Origin: Coptodactyla brooksi
Lineage: Eukaryota; Arthropoda; Insecta; Coleoptera; Scarabaeidae
Assembly: GCA_033557675.1 (NCBI GenBank)
Contig: JAWQRM010000193.1
Location: 1 to 26,929 of the forward strand
Length of the DNA stretch: 26,929 nucleotides
Direction: 5' to 3'
Shown: piece by piece, positions 22,501-26,929 of the stretch
Numbering within the stretch: position 1 is the first letter of the stretch
Layout of the letters: each line of letters starts with the position of its first letter
Program-made: the position numbers and the translations under genes
The notes under the pieces: model-generated
What the model saw: only the letters and a program-made list of their open reading frames with translations
Databases searched by the model: none
What the model was told of the DNA's origin: nothing

Positions 22501-23470
22501 GATATTTCCTAAACGAAGGATACTAAGGGTTTTATCCACTAGGATAAAACCGTTTAGGGCCGCAATCCTCGCAAGTAACCCTACACCCCCATATACGTCA
22601 TTTCCAAAACCCCATCCCGAAGTCTGTATATACCCCTCTGTACATCAAGTCTATGCATCCCCCCTGTGTATGTTAGTGTGATTTTTCCTCTTATAAATAT
22701 TGTGTTTACCATAAATTACAGCAGCTCATTAGAATTTTAACTATTTTTATCATTTAAAATTTGTACTAAATGTGATTTTTTACATATTTTGAATGTAACA
22801 CTAAAGAATTTTCTTCCTTTTACTCTTAGTAGTTTACATTAGTTCCAGATATTGAATATTTTACTTCAACTTGAATTAAAACAACAATTGACGGCAAAAA
22901 CATTTCCTGCTGATCCTGAAGCATAAGTGTTCAGAAAAATTTCAAATGTTTCATTTTTACGTACAAGCACTATAATATTAATTCACTTACTATCGCCTCA
23001 TTAGTTCAGGTGGAAACTTATTTCTCGGATCCCTCTGTTCATTTGTCTGCCGAACTCGATTTTCCATCATCATCCGATGTTCTATATACACATCTAGTGC
23101 ATCTTTTGCGATCACATCGTGTTCTCTAAAAGTAGGAAGCAACTCGTACACCAAGTCTGACATCATATTCCCATATCGTCTAGTATTATTCATAATGGCA
23201 TCCGCTAATTCTTCGTTGTGATCATGAACATCGTCCAATTCAATGTACATAGCCACCTGGTTTCTGTGAGCCAATTTCGTCAGTTGTTCACAATATTTAA
23301 AGTGTTTCTTTCCGCTATCGTCTTGCGAACAAAACTCCATCAAAAAAGTTTTAATATTTTCTTTTTTCGTAATGAAGAAAAACAAATTAATAAAAGTTTT
23401 ATTAGAAATTGATTGCAATGATTTTTGGTTATCACGTACCTTTATCCTTGTCATAATCCCTCCGAACCAT
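10392..23470 (-). CDS. Mcm7: Mcm7, DNA replication licensing factor / MCM2-7 helicase subunit (8 coding exons)
   Basis: MCM7 is an AAA+ ATPase subunit of the nuclear hexameric MCM2-7 replicative helicase, loaded at origins in G1 and activated in S phase. The coding exons are 23470-23440, 23360-22991, 13417-12916, 12862-12565, 12516-12305, 11269-10936, 10877-10664 and 10593-10392, totalling 2163 nt and 720 residues. All seven introns (79, 9573, 53, 48, 1035, 58 and 70 bp) are GT-AG and phases agree. Landmarks are MVRRDYDK at the start; zinc-binding Cys184, 187, 206 and 211; Walker A GDPGVAKS (381-388); Walker B CCIDEFDKM with Asp445-Glu446; sensor-1 region ILAAANPAYGRYN; arginine finger SRFDLLW (Arg514); and a C-terminal winged-helix-like end at ELNVWQINQTRTRITFI. 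The start is supported by family homology and a CAAAATGG context. Nothing is missing, so the gene is likely functional. The exon structure is inferred from sequence without transcript data. Confidence 0.95.
10664..10877 (-). CDS. Mcm7: Mcm7 coding exon 7 (AAA+ lid)
   Basis: Acceptor TTTTTTGCAG completes a Ser codon, then AYVELRREARHSRDVTFTSA, RNLLGILRLSTALARLRLS, EKDDVNEAIRLMEMSKDSLN and ENTGK. This is the helical lid that closes the ATPase domain. Donor GTAGGT. Confidence 0.95.
10936..11269 (-). CDS. Mcm7: Mcm7 coding exon 6 (sensor 1 and arginine finger)
   Basis: Acceptor TTTCGTTTTAG leads into AGIMTCLNARVSILAAANPA, YGRYNPKRT, the arginine-finger motif [20 protein letters not shown] and LAKHITYVHQHSRQPP. 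The end is ELTDFIV plus one base before donor GTAAAT. Confidence 0.95.
11579..11821. repeat. Foldback element in Mcm7 intron 5
   Basis: The left arm (about 11579-11657) and right arm (about 11741-11821) are imperfect reverse complements over roughly 75-80 bp. Shared words include GCTAATGGGCC, AAAGGAATTAAGTATTCCAG and GTTTTCAACTT. The centre holds a nearly perfect 14-bp hairpin (11703-11731, GCTGGTCGCTGACT with a one-base loop). The element sits in the 1035-bp intron 5 of Mcm7 without touching a splice site. A 62-codon frame over its right arm has no family match. No terminal motif or target duplication was identified, so the class is unknown. Confidence 0.75.
12305..12516 (-). CDS. Mcm7: Mcm7 coding exon 5 (Walker B)
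   Basis: After a polypyrimidine tract and AAG acceptor, the exon encodes [20 protein letters not shown], the Walker B motif CCIDEFDKM, and RTAIHEVMEQQTISIAK. It ends on a codon boundary at donor GTATAT. Confidence 0.95.
12565..12862 (-). CDS. Mcm7: Mcm7 coding exon 4 (Walker A)
   Basis: Acceptor TTTGTAG is followed by RVVSLNKTSEDE, then the AAA+ domain start with [40 protein letters not shown] and Walker A GDPGVAKSQLLGYI. It ends in CCG AGA A before donor GTAAGG, splitting the Ser codon of the [12 protein letters not shown] motif. Confidence 0.95.
12916..13417 (-). CDS. Mcm7: Mcm7 coding exon 3 (zinc-binding and OB-fold region)
   Basis: The acceptor TTTGTATTCCAG opens the exon. It encodes residues about 134-301: EIYFKDL, LVTVRGIVTRCG, the CDQCG...CPSEDC zinc-binding set, YLQTRGSKFIKFQE, QVPVGHIPRS, PGDHIAVTGIFLP and GLLSDTYLEAH, then donor GTAAGT. 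The frame stays open upstream into the intron as far as 13629, but those roughly 70 residues have no MCM7 counterpart and are intronic. Confidence 0.95.
14074..14118. repeat. Perfect 21-bp hairpin with 3-nt loop
   Basis: TGGCGCTTCCATTACCCTAC(T) at 14074-14094 is exactly complementary to 14098-14118, with loop GGA. The arm is much GC-richer than the flanking intron sequence. The symmetry does not extend outward. Confidence 0.9.
14240..14613 (-). pseudogene. Possible IS630-like transposase relic with internal deletion
   Basis: The minus-strand frame 14613-14404 reads FDFYLERQFPIIAEFHQRLK, then DLPEFSESTLLLCVKLLHLS and LMKKRKLLAVYRT. This order (a short helix before 'PT..K....', a 'LP.FS.STL..LLKELGF' helix and an '.L.ERKDI..WR' end) resembles the N-terminal part of an uncharacterised insect transposase group with IS630-like organisation. 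Further down the minus strand, near 14280-14330, another frame reads VRIEPLRININYTDSDVSND. This resembles the acidic C-terminal tail seen in the same group. If so, the catalytic domain has been deleted between the two. The assignment rests on remembered family patterns and is tentative. Confidence 0.35.
14990..15785. other. Intronic sequence with minor repeats
   Basis: CCGCTTCATAAC-type words are repeated three times at about 15090-15127. An inverted repeat TGCATCAATTATG/CATAATTGATGCA sits at 15407-15419 and 15435-15447 with a 15-nt loop. The minus-strand frame at 14989-15213 has no recognised family and ends in a hydrophobic stretch; I do not support it as a gene. Confidence 0.5.
15786..16030 (+). 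pseudogene. Second copy of a Harbinger Myb/SANT-type ORF fragment
   Basis: Nucleotide words align in order with 17312-17503: TGGTATTGATGAATGCGGAT, GACAGAGAATTATGAA, CATATGAAACTA and GTACTGCAGTATAGTACAAA. The fragment therefore shares an origin with the ORF at 17.1-17.5 kb, in the same orientation. It differs by many substitutions and by an extra block of about 60 bp near 15840-15900. Stops break the frame. This and the other copy either came from separate insertions of the same family or from a local duplication. Confidence 0.65.
16330..16640. other. GC-richer island in Mcm7 intron 2, unidentified insertion
   Basis: Composition changes abruptly here, with words such as GGGGGGGACTCGG, GGGATTGCCCCAACGGCAGG, CTGCCGGCAAGCCGG and GCCACCCAGAGGACGCCCC. 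A 72-codon plus-strand frame from 16492 runs through it but matches nothing I know. The style (GC-rich, proline- and arginine-coding in several frames) is like the untranslated or 5' ORF part of a non-LTR retrotransposon. No reverse transcriptase motif adjoins it, so this is only a suggestion. Confidence 0.35.
17080..17545 (+). pseudogene. PIF/Harbinger accessory ORF (Myb/SANT-like DNA-binding protein) relic
   Basis: Plus-strand frames give, in order, LLKKIEQYENKTEEKTYLRK, TGNKAIKLLDWE, then PTIARIGGAMQSGIDEYGSP, HLLCEAKKKISDRIMNHMKL and QDQLQKNL. A one-base frameshift at about 17449 leads to RLVLLQQYCSIVQREYYETK. This matches the linker and coiled-coil C-terminal half of the Myb/SANT-like protein that PIF/Harbinger elements carry beside their transposase; the Myb helices are missing or unreadable upstream. 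A stop after LLDWE and the frameshift make it non-functional. The transposase relic lies just downstream on the opposite strand, a normal convergent two-ORF Harbinger layout. Confidence 0.7.
17603..17975 (-). pseudogene. PIF/Harbinger transposase C-terminal relic
   Basis: Minus-strand translation from about 17970 reads LLGDDGYES, matching the LLGDSGYP block with a catalytic Asp in the DDE domain. Further on it reads EREIIGLCFDRLN, where the family has a 'R..VER.FG.LK.RF' stretch, and then ENVPKIIVTCLVLHNVAKTL, the very conserved 'P.KV..II.AC.VLHNIA' end. An acidic tail follows to the stop at 17603. Several stops interrupt the part before ENVPKI. The N-terminal half of the enzyme is absent; its place at 18006 onward is taken by a non-LTR retrotransposon fragment, which may have inserted into it. 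Confidence 0.75.
18006..19330 (+). pseudogene. Non-LTR retrotransposon reverse transcriptase relic (jockey superfamily)
   Basis: The first frame (18006-18440) holds AYRKACPLKKTADSGRATAW, WTSELGSLKKQTRMAYNKAK and RRAWRSYCDTI, the linker between endonuclease and polymerase. A frameshift at about 18430-18450 leads to LLMNTHFTGN and then the fingers/palm: FSPYKSPGPP, WREVTVTFIPKPGKQDYYSP, KSFWPISLSSFFVKALERL and HPNQHTYTQGKS. After a TGA at 18997 comes FIDIEGAFDRSSF with the first catalytic Asp. Another frameshift leads to GGSPQGGVLLPLL, a TGA in place of the usual Trp codon at 19210, and GYADDIVILV at 19270-19300 (YADD active site). The endonuclease and everything past the palm are missing. DIEGAFD and PQGGVLSPLLW-type motifs place it in the jockey/R1/LOA group; exact clade is uncertain. 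Confidence 0.85.
19331..20365. other. Intronic sequence, nothing firm
   Basis: Overlapping minus-strand frames at 19708-20356 encode AT-biased hydrophobic peptides without family resemblance. A word CTTCTGAAGATGATTATTTA followed by ATCGAAAC at about 19600-19628 resembles a motif seen near the 3' ends of various retroelements, but I cannot tie it to one. Confidence 0.35.
20370..20665 (+). pseudogene. hAT-family transposase C-terminal relic
   Basis: One frame reads HHFCGEAELWYDFWKNK. A shifted frame, changing at about 20510, continues ELTEIEKNAVSFFPSTKYVA and DLPGPTNMIEKSLTLRRVKN before a stop. This order matches the end of hAT-type proteins related to the 52 kDa repressor (P52rIPK-like), where the family shows HFCGE.ELW..W, then FFP, then 'LTLPVTT...ERSFSTLRRVK'. 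The motif ERSFS is degraded (EKSLT). The upstream catalytic domain is not recognisable. It is a dead fragment that abuts the foldback element starting near 20801. Confidence 0.6.
20985..21054 (+). repeat. tRNA-like (Ser/Leu-type) module in left foldback arm
   Basis: GCAGCGTGGCCGAATGTG starts the segment with a good pol III A box. GGTTCGAATC at 21034-21043 is a perfect B box, followed by GTGCCATCGCG and a long T run that could end pol III transcription. The overall spacing suits a tRNA derivative, but the acceptor-stem halves do not pair and no anticodon arm is convincing. A tRNA-derived SINE-type promoter is the better reading. Confidence 0.6.
21889..21960 (+). repeat. Partial tRNA-like module, internal copy
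   Basis: CGCTGCTGGACTTGGGTTTA followed by ATCCTTGCCACTGCG aligns with the B-box half of the left-arm module. The same T run, GATTTGTATAAAAGAAAGCA tail and a later TTGTGCAATA word also occur after the left-arm module. It is in the same orientation as the left copy. Confidence 0.5.
22372..22448 (-). repeat. tRNA-like module in right foldback arm
   Basis: On the minus strand GCAGCAGTGTGGCCAAGTGC forms the A-box end and GGATTCGATTC the B box, followed by ATGCCATCGG and a T-rich tail with TTTGTATGAAA. It is the reverse-complement partner of the 20985-21054 module, more diverged in the middle, and likewise does not fold as a full tRNA. Confidence 0.55.
22641..22990. other. 5' part of Mcm7 intron 2, nothing recognised
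   Basis: AT-rich intron sequence between the foldback element and the exon 2 donor at 22990. No motif beyond the donor is supported. Confidence 0.4.
22991..23360 (-). CDS. Mcm7: Mcm7 coding exon 2
   Basis: It begins after acceptor ACGAAAAAAG and encodes residues about 11-133, from ENIKTFLMEF to FPPELMRR. This is the MCM N-terminal A subdomain, including KLAHRNQVAMYIELDD and DVYIEHRMMMENR. It ends TA before donor GTAAGT, and the split Tyr codon is completed by exon 3 across the 9.6-kb intron. Confidence 0.92.
23440..23470 (-). CDS. Mcm7: Mcm7 coding exon 1
   Basis: The exon encodes MVRRDYDKDK plus one base of the next codon, then donor GTACGT. Insect MCM7 proteins start with a comparable ARRDY-type sequence. 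A second ATG at 23454 lies in another frame and reads through the 79-bp intron, so a simple frame search picks the wrong start. Confidence 0.88.
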
Positions 23471-23578
23471 TTTGATGATTTAAATAGGATAATTTTACTA
23501 AATAATTAGAAACAAACCCGATTTAGGATACTATTTCAGACACACACAAGAACAATGCGATAGCAAATAGCGGTTTGT

Positions 23579-23590
23579 TTTGGCGGGAAA
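23579..23590 (+). promoter_or_regulatory. E2F-binding site in the Mcm7 promoter
   Basis: TTTGGCGGGAAA is an exact match to the classical E2F consensus (TTTSSCGC with GGGAAA). It lies 109 bp upstream of the Mcm7 ATG. E2F/DP and the related DREAM complexes regulate MCM genes at the G1/S transition in animals, so the position is functionally plausible. No TATA box is evident between it and the ATG. The transcription start is not determined. Confidence 0.75.
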
Positions 23591-23599
23591 GTATAAACG

Positions 23600-25240
23600 T
23601 ACTGACAACCTAGAAACAAAAAATAACTAAGTATAATGTTTAATCTATCACTATATTGTTCGTTCAATTGTCTTTTTTTTAATTTTAAGAATATGCTTCA
23701 ATTTCTACTAGTCTAATTTTCAATAGTACGTTTAATTTGTTTTAATATGAGCTAGATTTTAGAATGTCATTAAATAAAATATTTTTTTTACTACTTGTAA
23801 GTTAAAAACCACTTTTAGCAATTGTCAACTGAAAAAAGCTCATTCTAGTAACCAAGTATGTACATGAGCCCTTTTGGCAATCCAGTGCAATATGCTGTAA
23901 CTTAAATTTTGATAATAGGGAATAGATGAAAAGTAATCTCAGTATTTCAAGTATTACGTGTTGTATTTATTTATTTATTAAGATGACTTCGAACTAAAAT
24001 ATGTTATGTTTTATTGGCAGCCAAGTGCTGCCAATGTGGTTGTTTTGATACGAGAAATATCCTATTATTTATATAGGTTTTGTCATTATATATGTTTTGT
24101 CATATGTACATGAATTTTAGGTTACAATTATGAGTAATCGATTAAAGTATAACTTTTTTGTGGATTATCTACATTAATTAAATTAAAAAAGTATTCTAAC
24201 TGTAACATTGTATCCTAGTTTATATATTCTTTAGGTGTTTATATTGTACTGTAATAATTCTGCTGAATGCTTTTCGTTTGTGTTCTAGCAGTATCTTAGA
24301 AACACTTATATTATATGTACCAGTACGCAACAAATAACCTAAGAAATACAATTCTGTCCCCAACCGAATAAAACTAGACGCCAAAATCAAATTTTGCGAT
24401 CGTTACACCTGAAAATATTACCAATTCTGGACTCTATAAAACAATTTTAACTTTAGTTGTAGTCACAATTTTATCAAGAACGTATAACTAAGGCACCAAT
24501 AGGAGCGTCATAAGCTTTTCCATTGATTAATTTCACTTTATTGTTTATTTGTTAATCTAATATTTGAACGTATTCGTTCTACATCTTAGGACTCTTCTAT
24601 TCATCTTAGAACGACGATGAGCAAACATGCAACAAAAGTCAAACATGTAAACCATAATTCAATTACAATTTATACAATGTACATATATTACTGGTTTTAA
24701 ATATATAACTGTAAAAGGTTTTTTTACTAAGTGTTGAACAAGTTTAATAAGAAGGAAGAAACCGTATGCAAGACAATAATGCTTTCTTTAATTGCTTATA
24801 AGCTTTTCTTTGTTCAGAAAATATGGTAGGGTAACATGTTGTACCCCGGATCTATTTTTTTAAAAATTGATAAATTATAATCAAAAATTAGATATTTCCC
24901 CTGCTATTATCTCTATTGTAGTCACATTTAGTGGCATTATGTATATTACATATTTTTTGGAAAGACTGGAATGTGTTCAACAAAAAAAAATGCATTTAGA
25001 CAAAAAGCGCAGCTATGGCCAAGATAGGTGATGTACCTTCGACACTAGGAAGATGTAGCTTGGACGTGTATCTTTGAAAATAACAAAACAGTTGTGAAGT
25101 AATTTTAACATTTTAATAGTTTATTTAAAGCAAAATCTCAACTTCGTTTTGTGATACAGCATACATTAAACCAGAAAAAAAAGAAAATATTGTTACAAAA
25201 TCTTAAGAACGAATAAAATATTTTTGGGTATTTAATTCTA
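23600..25240. other. Intergenic region upstream of Mcm7, nothing recognised
   Basis: AT-rich sequence without a supported frame, transposon landmark or RNA gene on either strand. The proximal part presumably contains further Mcm7 promoter elements. Confidence 0.4.
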
Positions 25241-25249
25241 GTCCTCATA

Positions 25250-26540
25250 CAACTGACTTATTTCTCGCACTTCAGATATCCCTTTTAGAATGATTCTTCT
25301 TAGATGGTTGAACGGTCTGCACAATATCGTCCCATGGATAGAACATTGAGTCAACTTTTTCTGGCCATTTTCAGCTATTAAAGGATTTCTCCATTGCACT
25401 AACTACTCCTTCATCGGTCTTTTCCAAAATCTTTCCTAGGAAAATATTTTCCTTCATAAAGGAAAATGACAATATTACCAATTTGATAGTCTGAAAAATT
25501 GTTCCGAGCGTTTGGATTCTTAACAACATTCTCGCACATATCTATTTCCGCATCTGAAAATTCTAGAGGACCATAGGAGTCTTCAGTCATGAAGAGAAAA
25601 ATTCTCAGATTCTGATGAAGAAGAATCGAAATTTACTAAAACCTGTAGTTTTAGAGCTTGGATTTTTTTGGGATCACATTCATCGGGTACAGGTATCGGT
25701 TAAAATTCGAGAACGTCCCTTTTCACGCCCATGGCGAGTGTTCTTTCTCGGATCAGCTTTTGGATGTTGCCTTATCATCAAAGGCGAAATAATAGTTGTA
25801 GATATTTCCAATGGTTGAGCTCTATGGATTTCTTGGGCCTCTTGCAGGTGTTGTGGAGAACATTTTGAAGTTGATAGAAGGATTTCAGAACTATCTTGAA
25901 CATTTTTTGTACAAATATCTTCTTCCATTGAAGTCCAATCAGGCCGGTCGGTTACGTCTGATGGAGAAAATTCGAAATCCTTGAAAATGTTTCCATTGAA
26001 AGGAATAAACCCTGTAACACGAAATCCTTCGCTTATGTTAGTTGGCGCGAAGGCCAATGGAAAAGCTTTTCCTACAAGTTGGGCAAGGTCATAAATAGTA
26101 ACTAGCTTTCTAACATTTCCAGGAGTGATCATAAATTCGTTCATTGCAGCGTTGAAGTATGATTTGAATGGGTCAAATACAGTACGGTCCAGTGGCTGCA
26201 TTTTGTGACTCGTGTGAGGATAAAATGTCACTAAAATCACCCCATTCTCCTTGGTAAGTTGAATCATAGGCACCGAAATATGGCTCTCATAGTTGTCCAT
26301 TAGTAGAATGCATGGTGCACCTCCAGCACGAATCGCTGCAATCATAGTGATGTTTGTACCCTTCTCTGCACTTGTGATTGAGCCAACCTGTTTTGAACAC
26401 CTCGCAGCCAGAACTTTTGGAGGTACGTGAACTGTAGATAATCCGGTTTCGTCACAGTTCCATATATTAGCAGCTGGGAGAAGAGAACATTTTGCCAAAG
26501 GTGTTTTGTAGTTCTGGAATGTTAAAGAACGTTAGTTCGA
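25250..26540 (-). pseudogene. pogo-like (DDE_1, CENP-B/Tigger group) transposase, internally deleted
   Basis: A 272-codon open frame at 26498-25680 encodes most of a DDE_1 catalytic domain: NIWNCDETGLSTVHVPPKVL, QVGSITSAEKGTNITMIAAI, ILLMDNYESHISVP, YPHTSHKMQPLDRTVFDPFK, VGKAFPLAFAPTNISEGFRV and TGFIPFNGNIFKDFEF. The three acidic catalytic positions are visible: Asp16 in CDETG, Asp68 in MDNYESH and Asp104 in PLDRTVF, counting from 26498. The usual 60-70 residues between the first two are missing in frame after AAIRAGGAP. Upstream, 26540-26499 continues in shifted frames as TFFN...NYKTPLAKC. Downstream, 25270-25600 gives LEKTDEGVVSAMEKSF and KWPEKVDSMFYPWDDIV in other frames, matching the family's C-terminal tail. 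The 26498 start is TTG, so this is a fragment without the N-terminal DNA-binding domain. Confidence 0.8.
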
Positions 26541-26755
26541 TCGAAAAAAAAAAGAAAAAATGCAGTTAGTAGCTTCCGGCTTGCGAAGGGAACCGTCATT
26601 TTTGTATTTTTTCCTAAAAAGGCCTAGCCAAAATTCTCCTGCAATTTTTTTCTCTCTCCCAGCTTAAAGGAATTTTACTATCTTTGAAAGCTAAGTTATA
26701 GACTAAAACACGAACGTTCTTCATTGTAAGACCGTACTGTAAATTATATTATCTA
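26541..26755. other. Spacer between two transposon relics
   Basis: No supported feature. It holds a poly-A-like run near 26546-26560 on the plus strand; frames are short. Confidence 0.35.
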
Positions 26756-26929
26756 CTAGGTGGGGTGAAAAATAACCTCCTTGGGAATGACAAAAAAATT
26801 TTTTTTAATATTTTTTTTATTTTATTCAATATAGTCCCTTTTTAGCTCGATACACTTATTCCAGCGATTTTCCAACTTCTTGATCCCGTCCGAAAAGTAA
26901 TTTTCCGGAAGGTCTGCAAAATACTCCTC
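26756..26929 (-). mobile_element. mariner element 3' end, cut by window edge
   Basis: The left terminus near 26756 reads CTAGGTGGGGTGAAAAATAA with a TA just outside, fitting a mariner terminal inverted repeat followed by a short 3' untranslated A/T-rich stretch. The coding end begins at 26822 on the minus strand. The rest of the element lies beyond the window. Confidence 0.6.
26822..26929 (-). CDS. mariner transposase C-terminus (partial)
   Basis: From the window edge the minus strand is open for 35 codons: EEYFADLPENYFSDGIKKLE, then NRWNKCIELKRDYIE and TAA at 26822-26824. This is the conserved tail of a common insect mariner transposase (FADLP...FSDGI.KLE.RW.KCI...GDYVE). It is uninterrupted, so this copy may be younger than the other relics, but only the final tenth of the protein is visible. 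It differs from the mariner at 1.8-2.4 kb, whose tail is LLPERW-type. Confidence 0.8.
   Translation of the reverse strand, partial: EEYFADLPENYFSDGIKKLENRWNKCIELKRDYIE

Larger units (their letters stand above)
20801..22640. mobile_element. Composite nested foldback element with tRNA-like modules
   Basis: Outer arms of about 290-300 bp (20801-21090 and 22341-22640) are diverged reverse complements. They share GATGGGGTTTTG, GGTTTTATCCTAGTGG and GTGGCC...CCATCG. A second pair of arms lies inside (about 21108-21320 and 21481-21667) with shared words such as ATCAAGTGTAGTG, GGTCTTGTGATA and TTAGTTTTCTA. Next, a block of about 115 bp starting TTTTCAAGTAAACCACAGTT occurs three times: 21728-21842 and 22021-22135 direct, and 22226-22337 inverted. 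Three tRNA-like segments sit within it. No long ORF exists, so the element is non-autonomous. Removing the 21670-22340 block would leave one continuous foldback with arms of about 500 bp, which implies insertion of one foldback into another. Class unknown. Confidence 0.75.
13418..22990 (-). other. Mcm7 intron 2 (9573 bp), loaded with transposon relics
   Basis: The intron runs from donor GTAAGT at 22990 to acceptor TTTGTATTCCAG ending at 13418. The other six introns total about 1.3 kb, most of it intron 5. Its content, described separately, is a hairpin, a transposase scrap, two Harbinger ORF fragments, a Harbinger transposase, a non-LTR reverse transcriptase, a hAT C-terminus and a composite foldback element. 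No cellular gene nested in the intron was recognised. Confidence 0.9.

Noticed and set aside
22990..23454. A 154-codon single-exon frame starting MTRIKVRD as an independent gene
   Set aside because: It is Mcm7 exon 2 read through intron 1. The upstream ATG at 23470 plus splicing gives the conserved start MVRRDYDKDKENIK, and the frame's stop lies just past the exon 2 donor.

Overview
The window looks like AT-rich euchromatin from an insect or another arthropod. The evidence is short GT-AG introns, a DNA replication gene whose inferred protein closely resembles insect MCM7, and a dense load of decayed insect-type transposons (mariner, pogo/Tigger, PIF/Harbinger, hAT, a jockey-like non-LTR element, tRNA-derived SINE-like pieces). 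I cannot fix the order from sequence alone.

The only intact cellular gene I recognise is Mcm7, on the minus strand. Eight coding exons can be joined from the ATG at 23470 to the TAA at 10392. Every intron is GT-AG, the phases agree, and the joined frame is 2163 nt (720 residues), about the usual size for animal MCM7. A consensus E2F site (23579-23590) lies about 110 bp upstream of the ATG, as expected for an S-phase gene. A polyadenylation signal (10286-10291) lies about 100 bp past the stop.

Region by region. 1-10285, downstream of Mcm7, is a transposon graveyard: a pogo-like terminus, a large perfect hairpin, a mariner relic whose middle is replaced by a repeat expansion, a Tigger/pogo relic, a second mariner-type relic, a possible hAT scrap, a GC-rich island, a SINE-like tRNA head, and a longer mariner/Tc1-type transposase relic. 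10286-23590 is Mcm7. Its intron 5 (1035 bp) holds a foldback element. Its intron 2 (9573 bp) holds a transposase scrap, two copies of a Harbinger Myb/SANT-type ORF, a Harbinger transposase relic, a non-LTR reverse transcriptase, a hAT C-terminus, and a composite foldback element of about 1.8 kb carrying three tRNA-like modules. 23600-25240 is intergenic with nothing recognised. 25250-26540 is a pogo-like transposase on the minus strand with a long open frame, and a mariner 3' end runs off the window edge.

No operon, CRISPR array, rRNA or intact tRNA gene is present. The most unusual object is the composite foldback element with repeated tRNA-like (pol III box) modules inside Mcm7 intron 2. 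The transposons do not appear to work with Mcm7. They record repeated insertion into its non-coding space.
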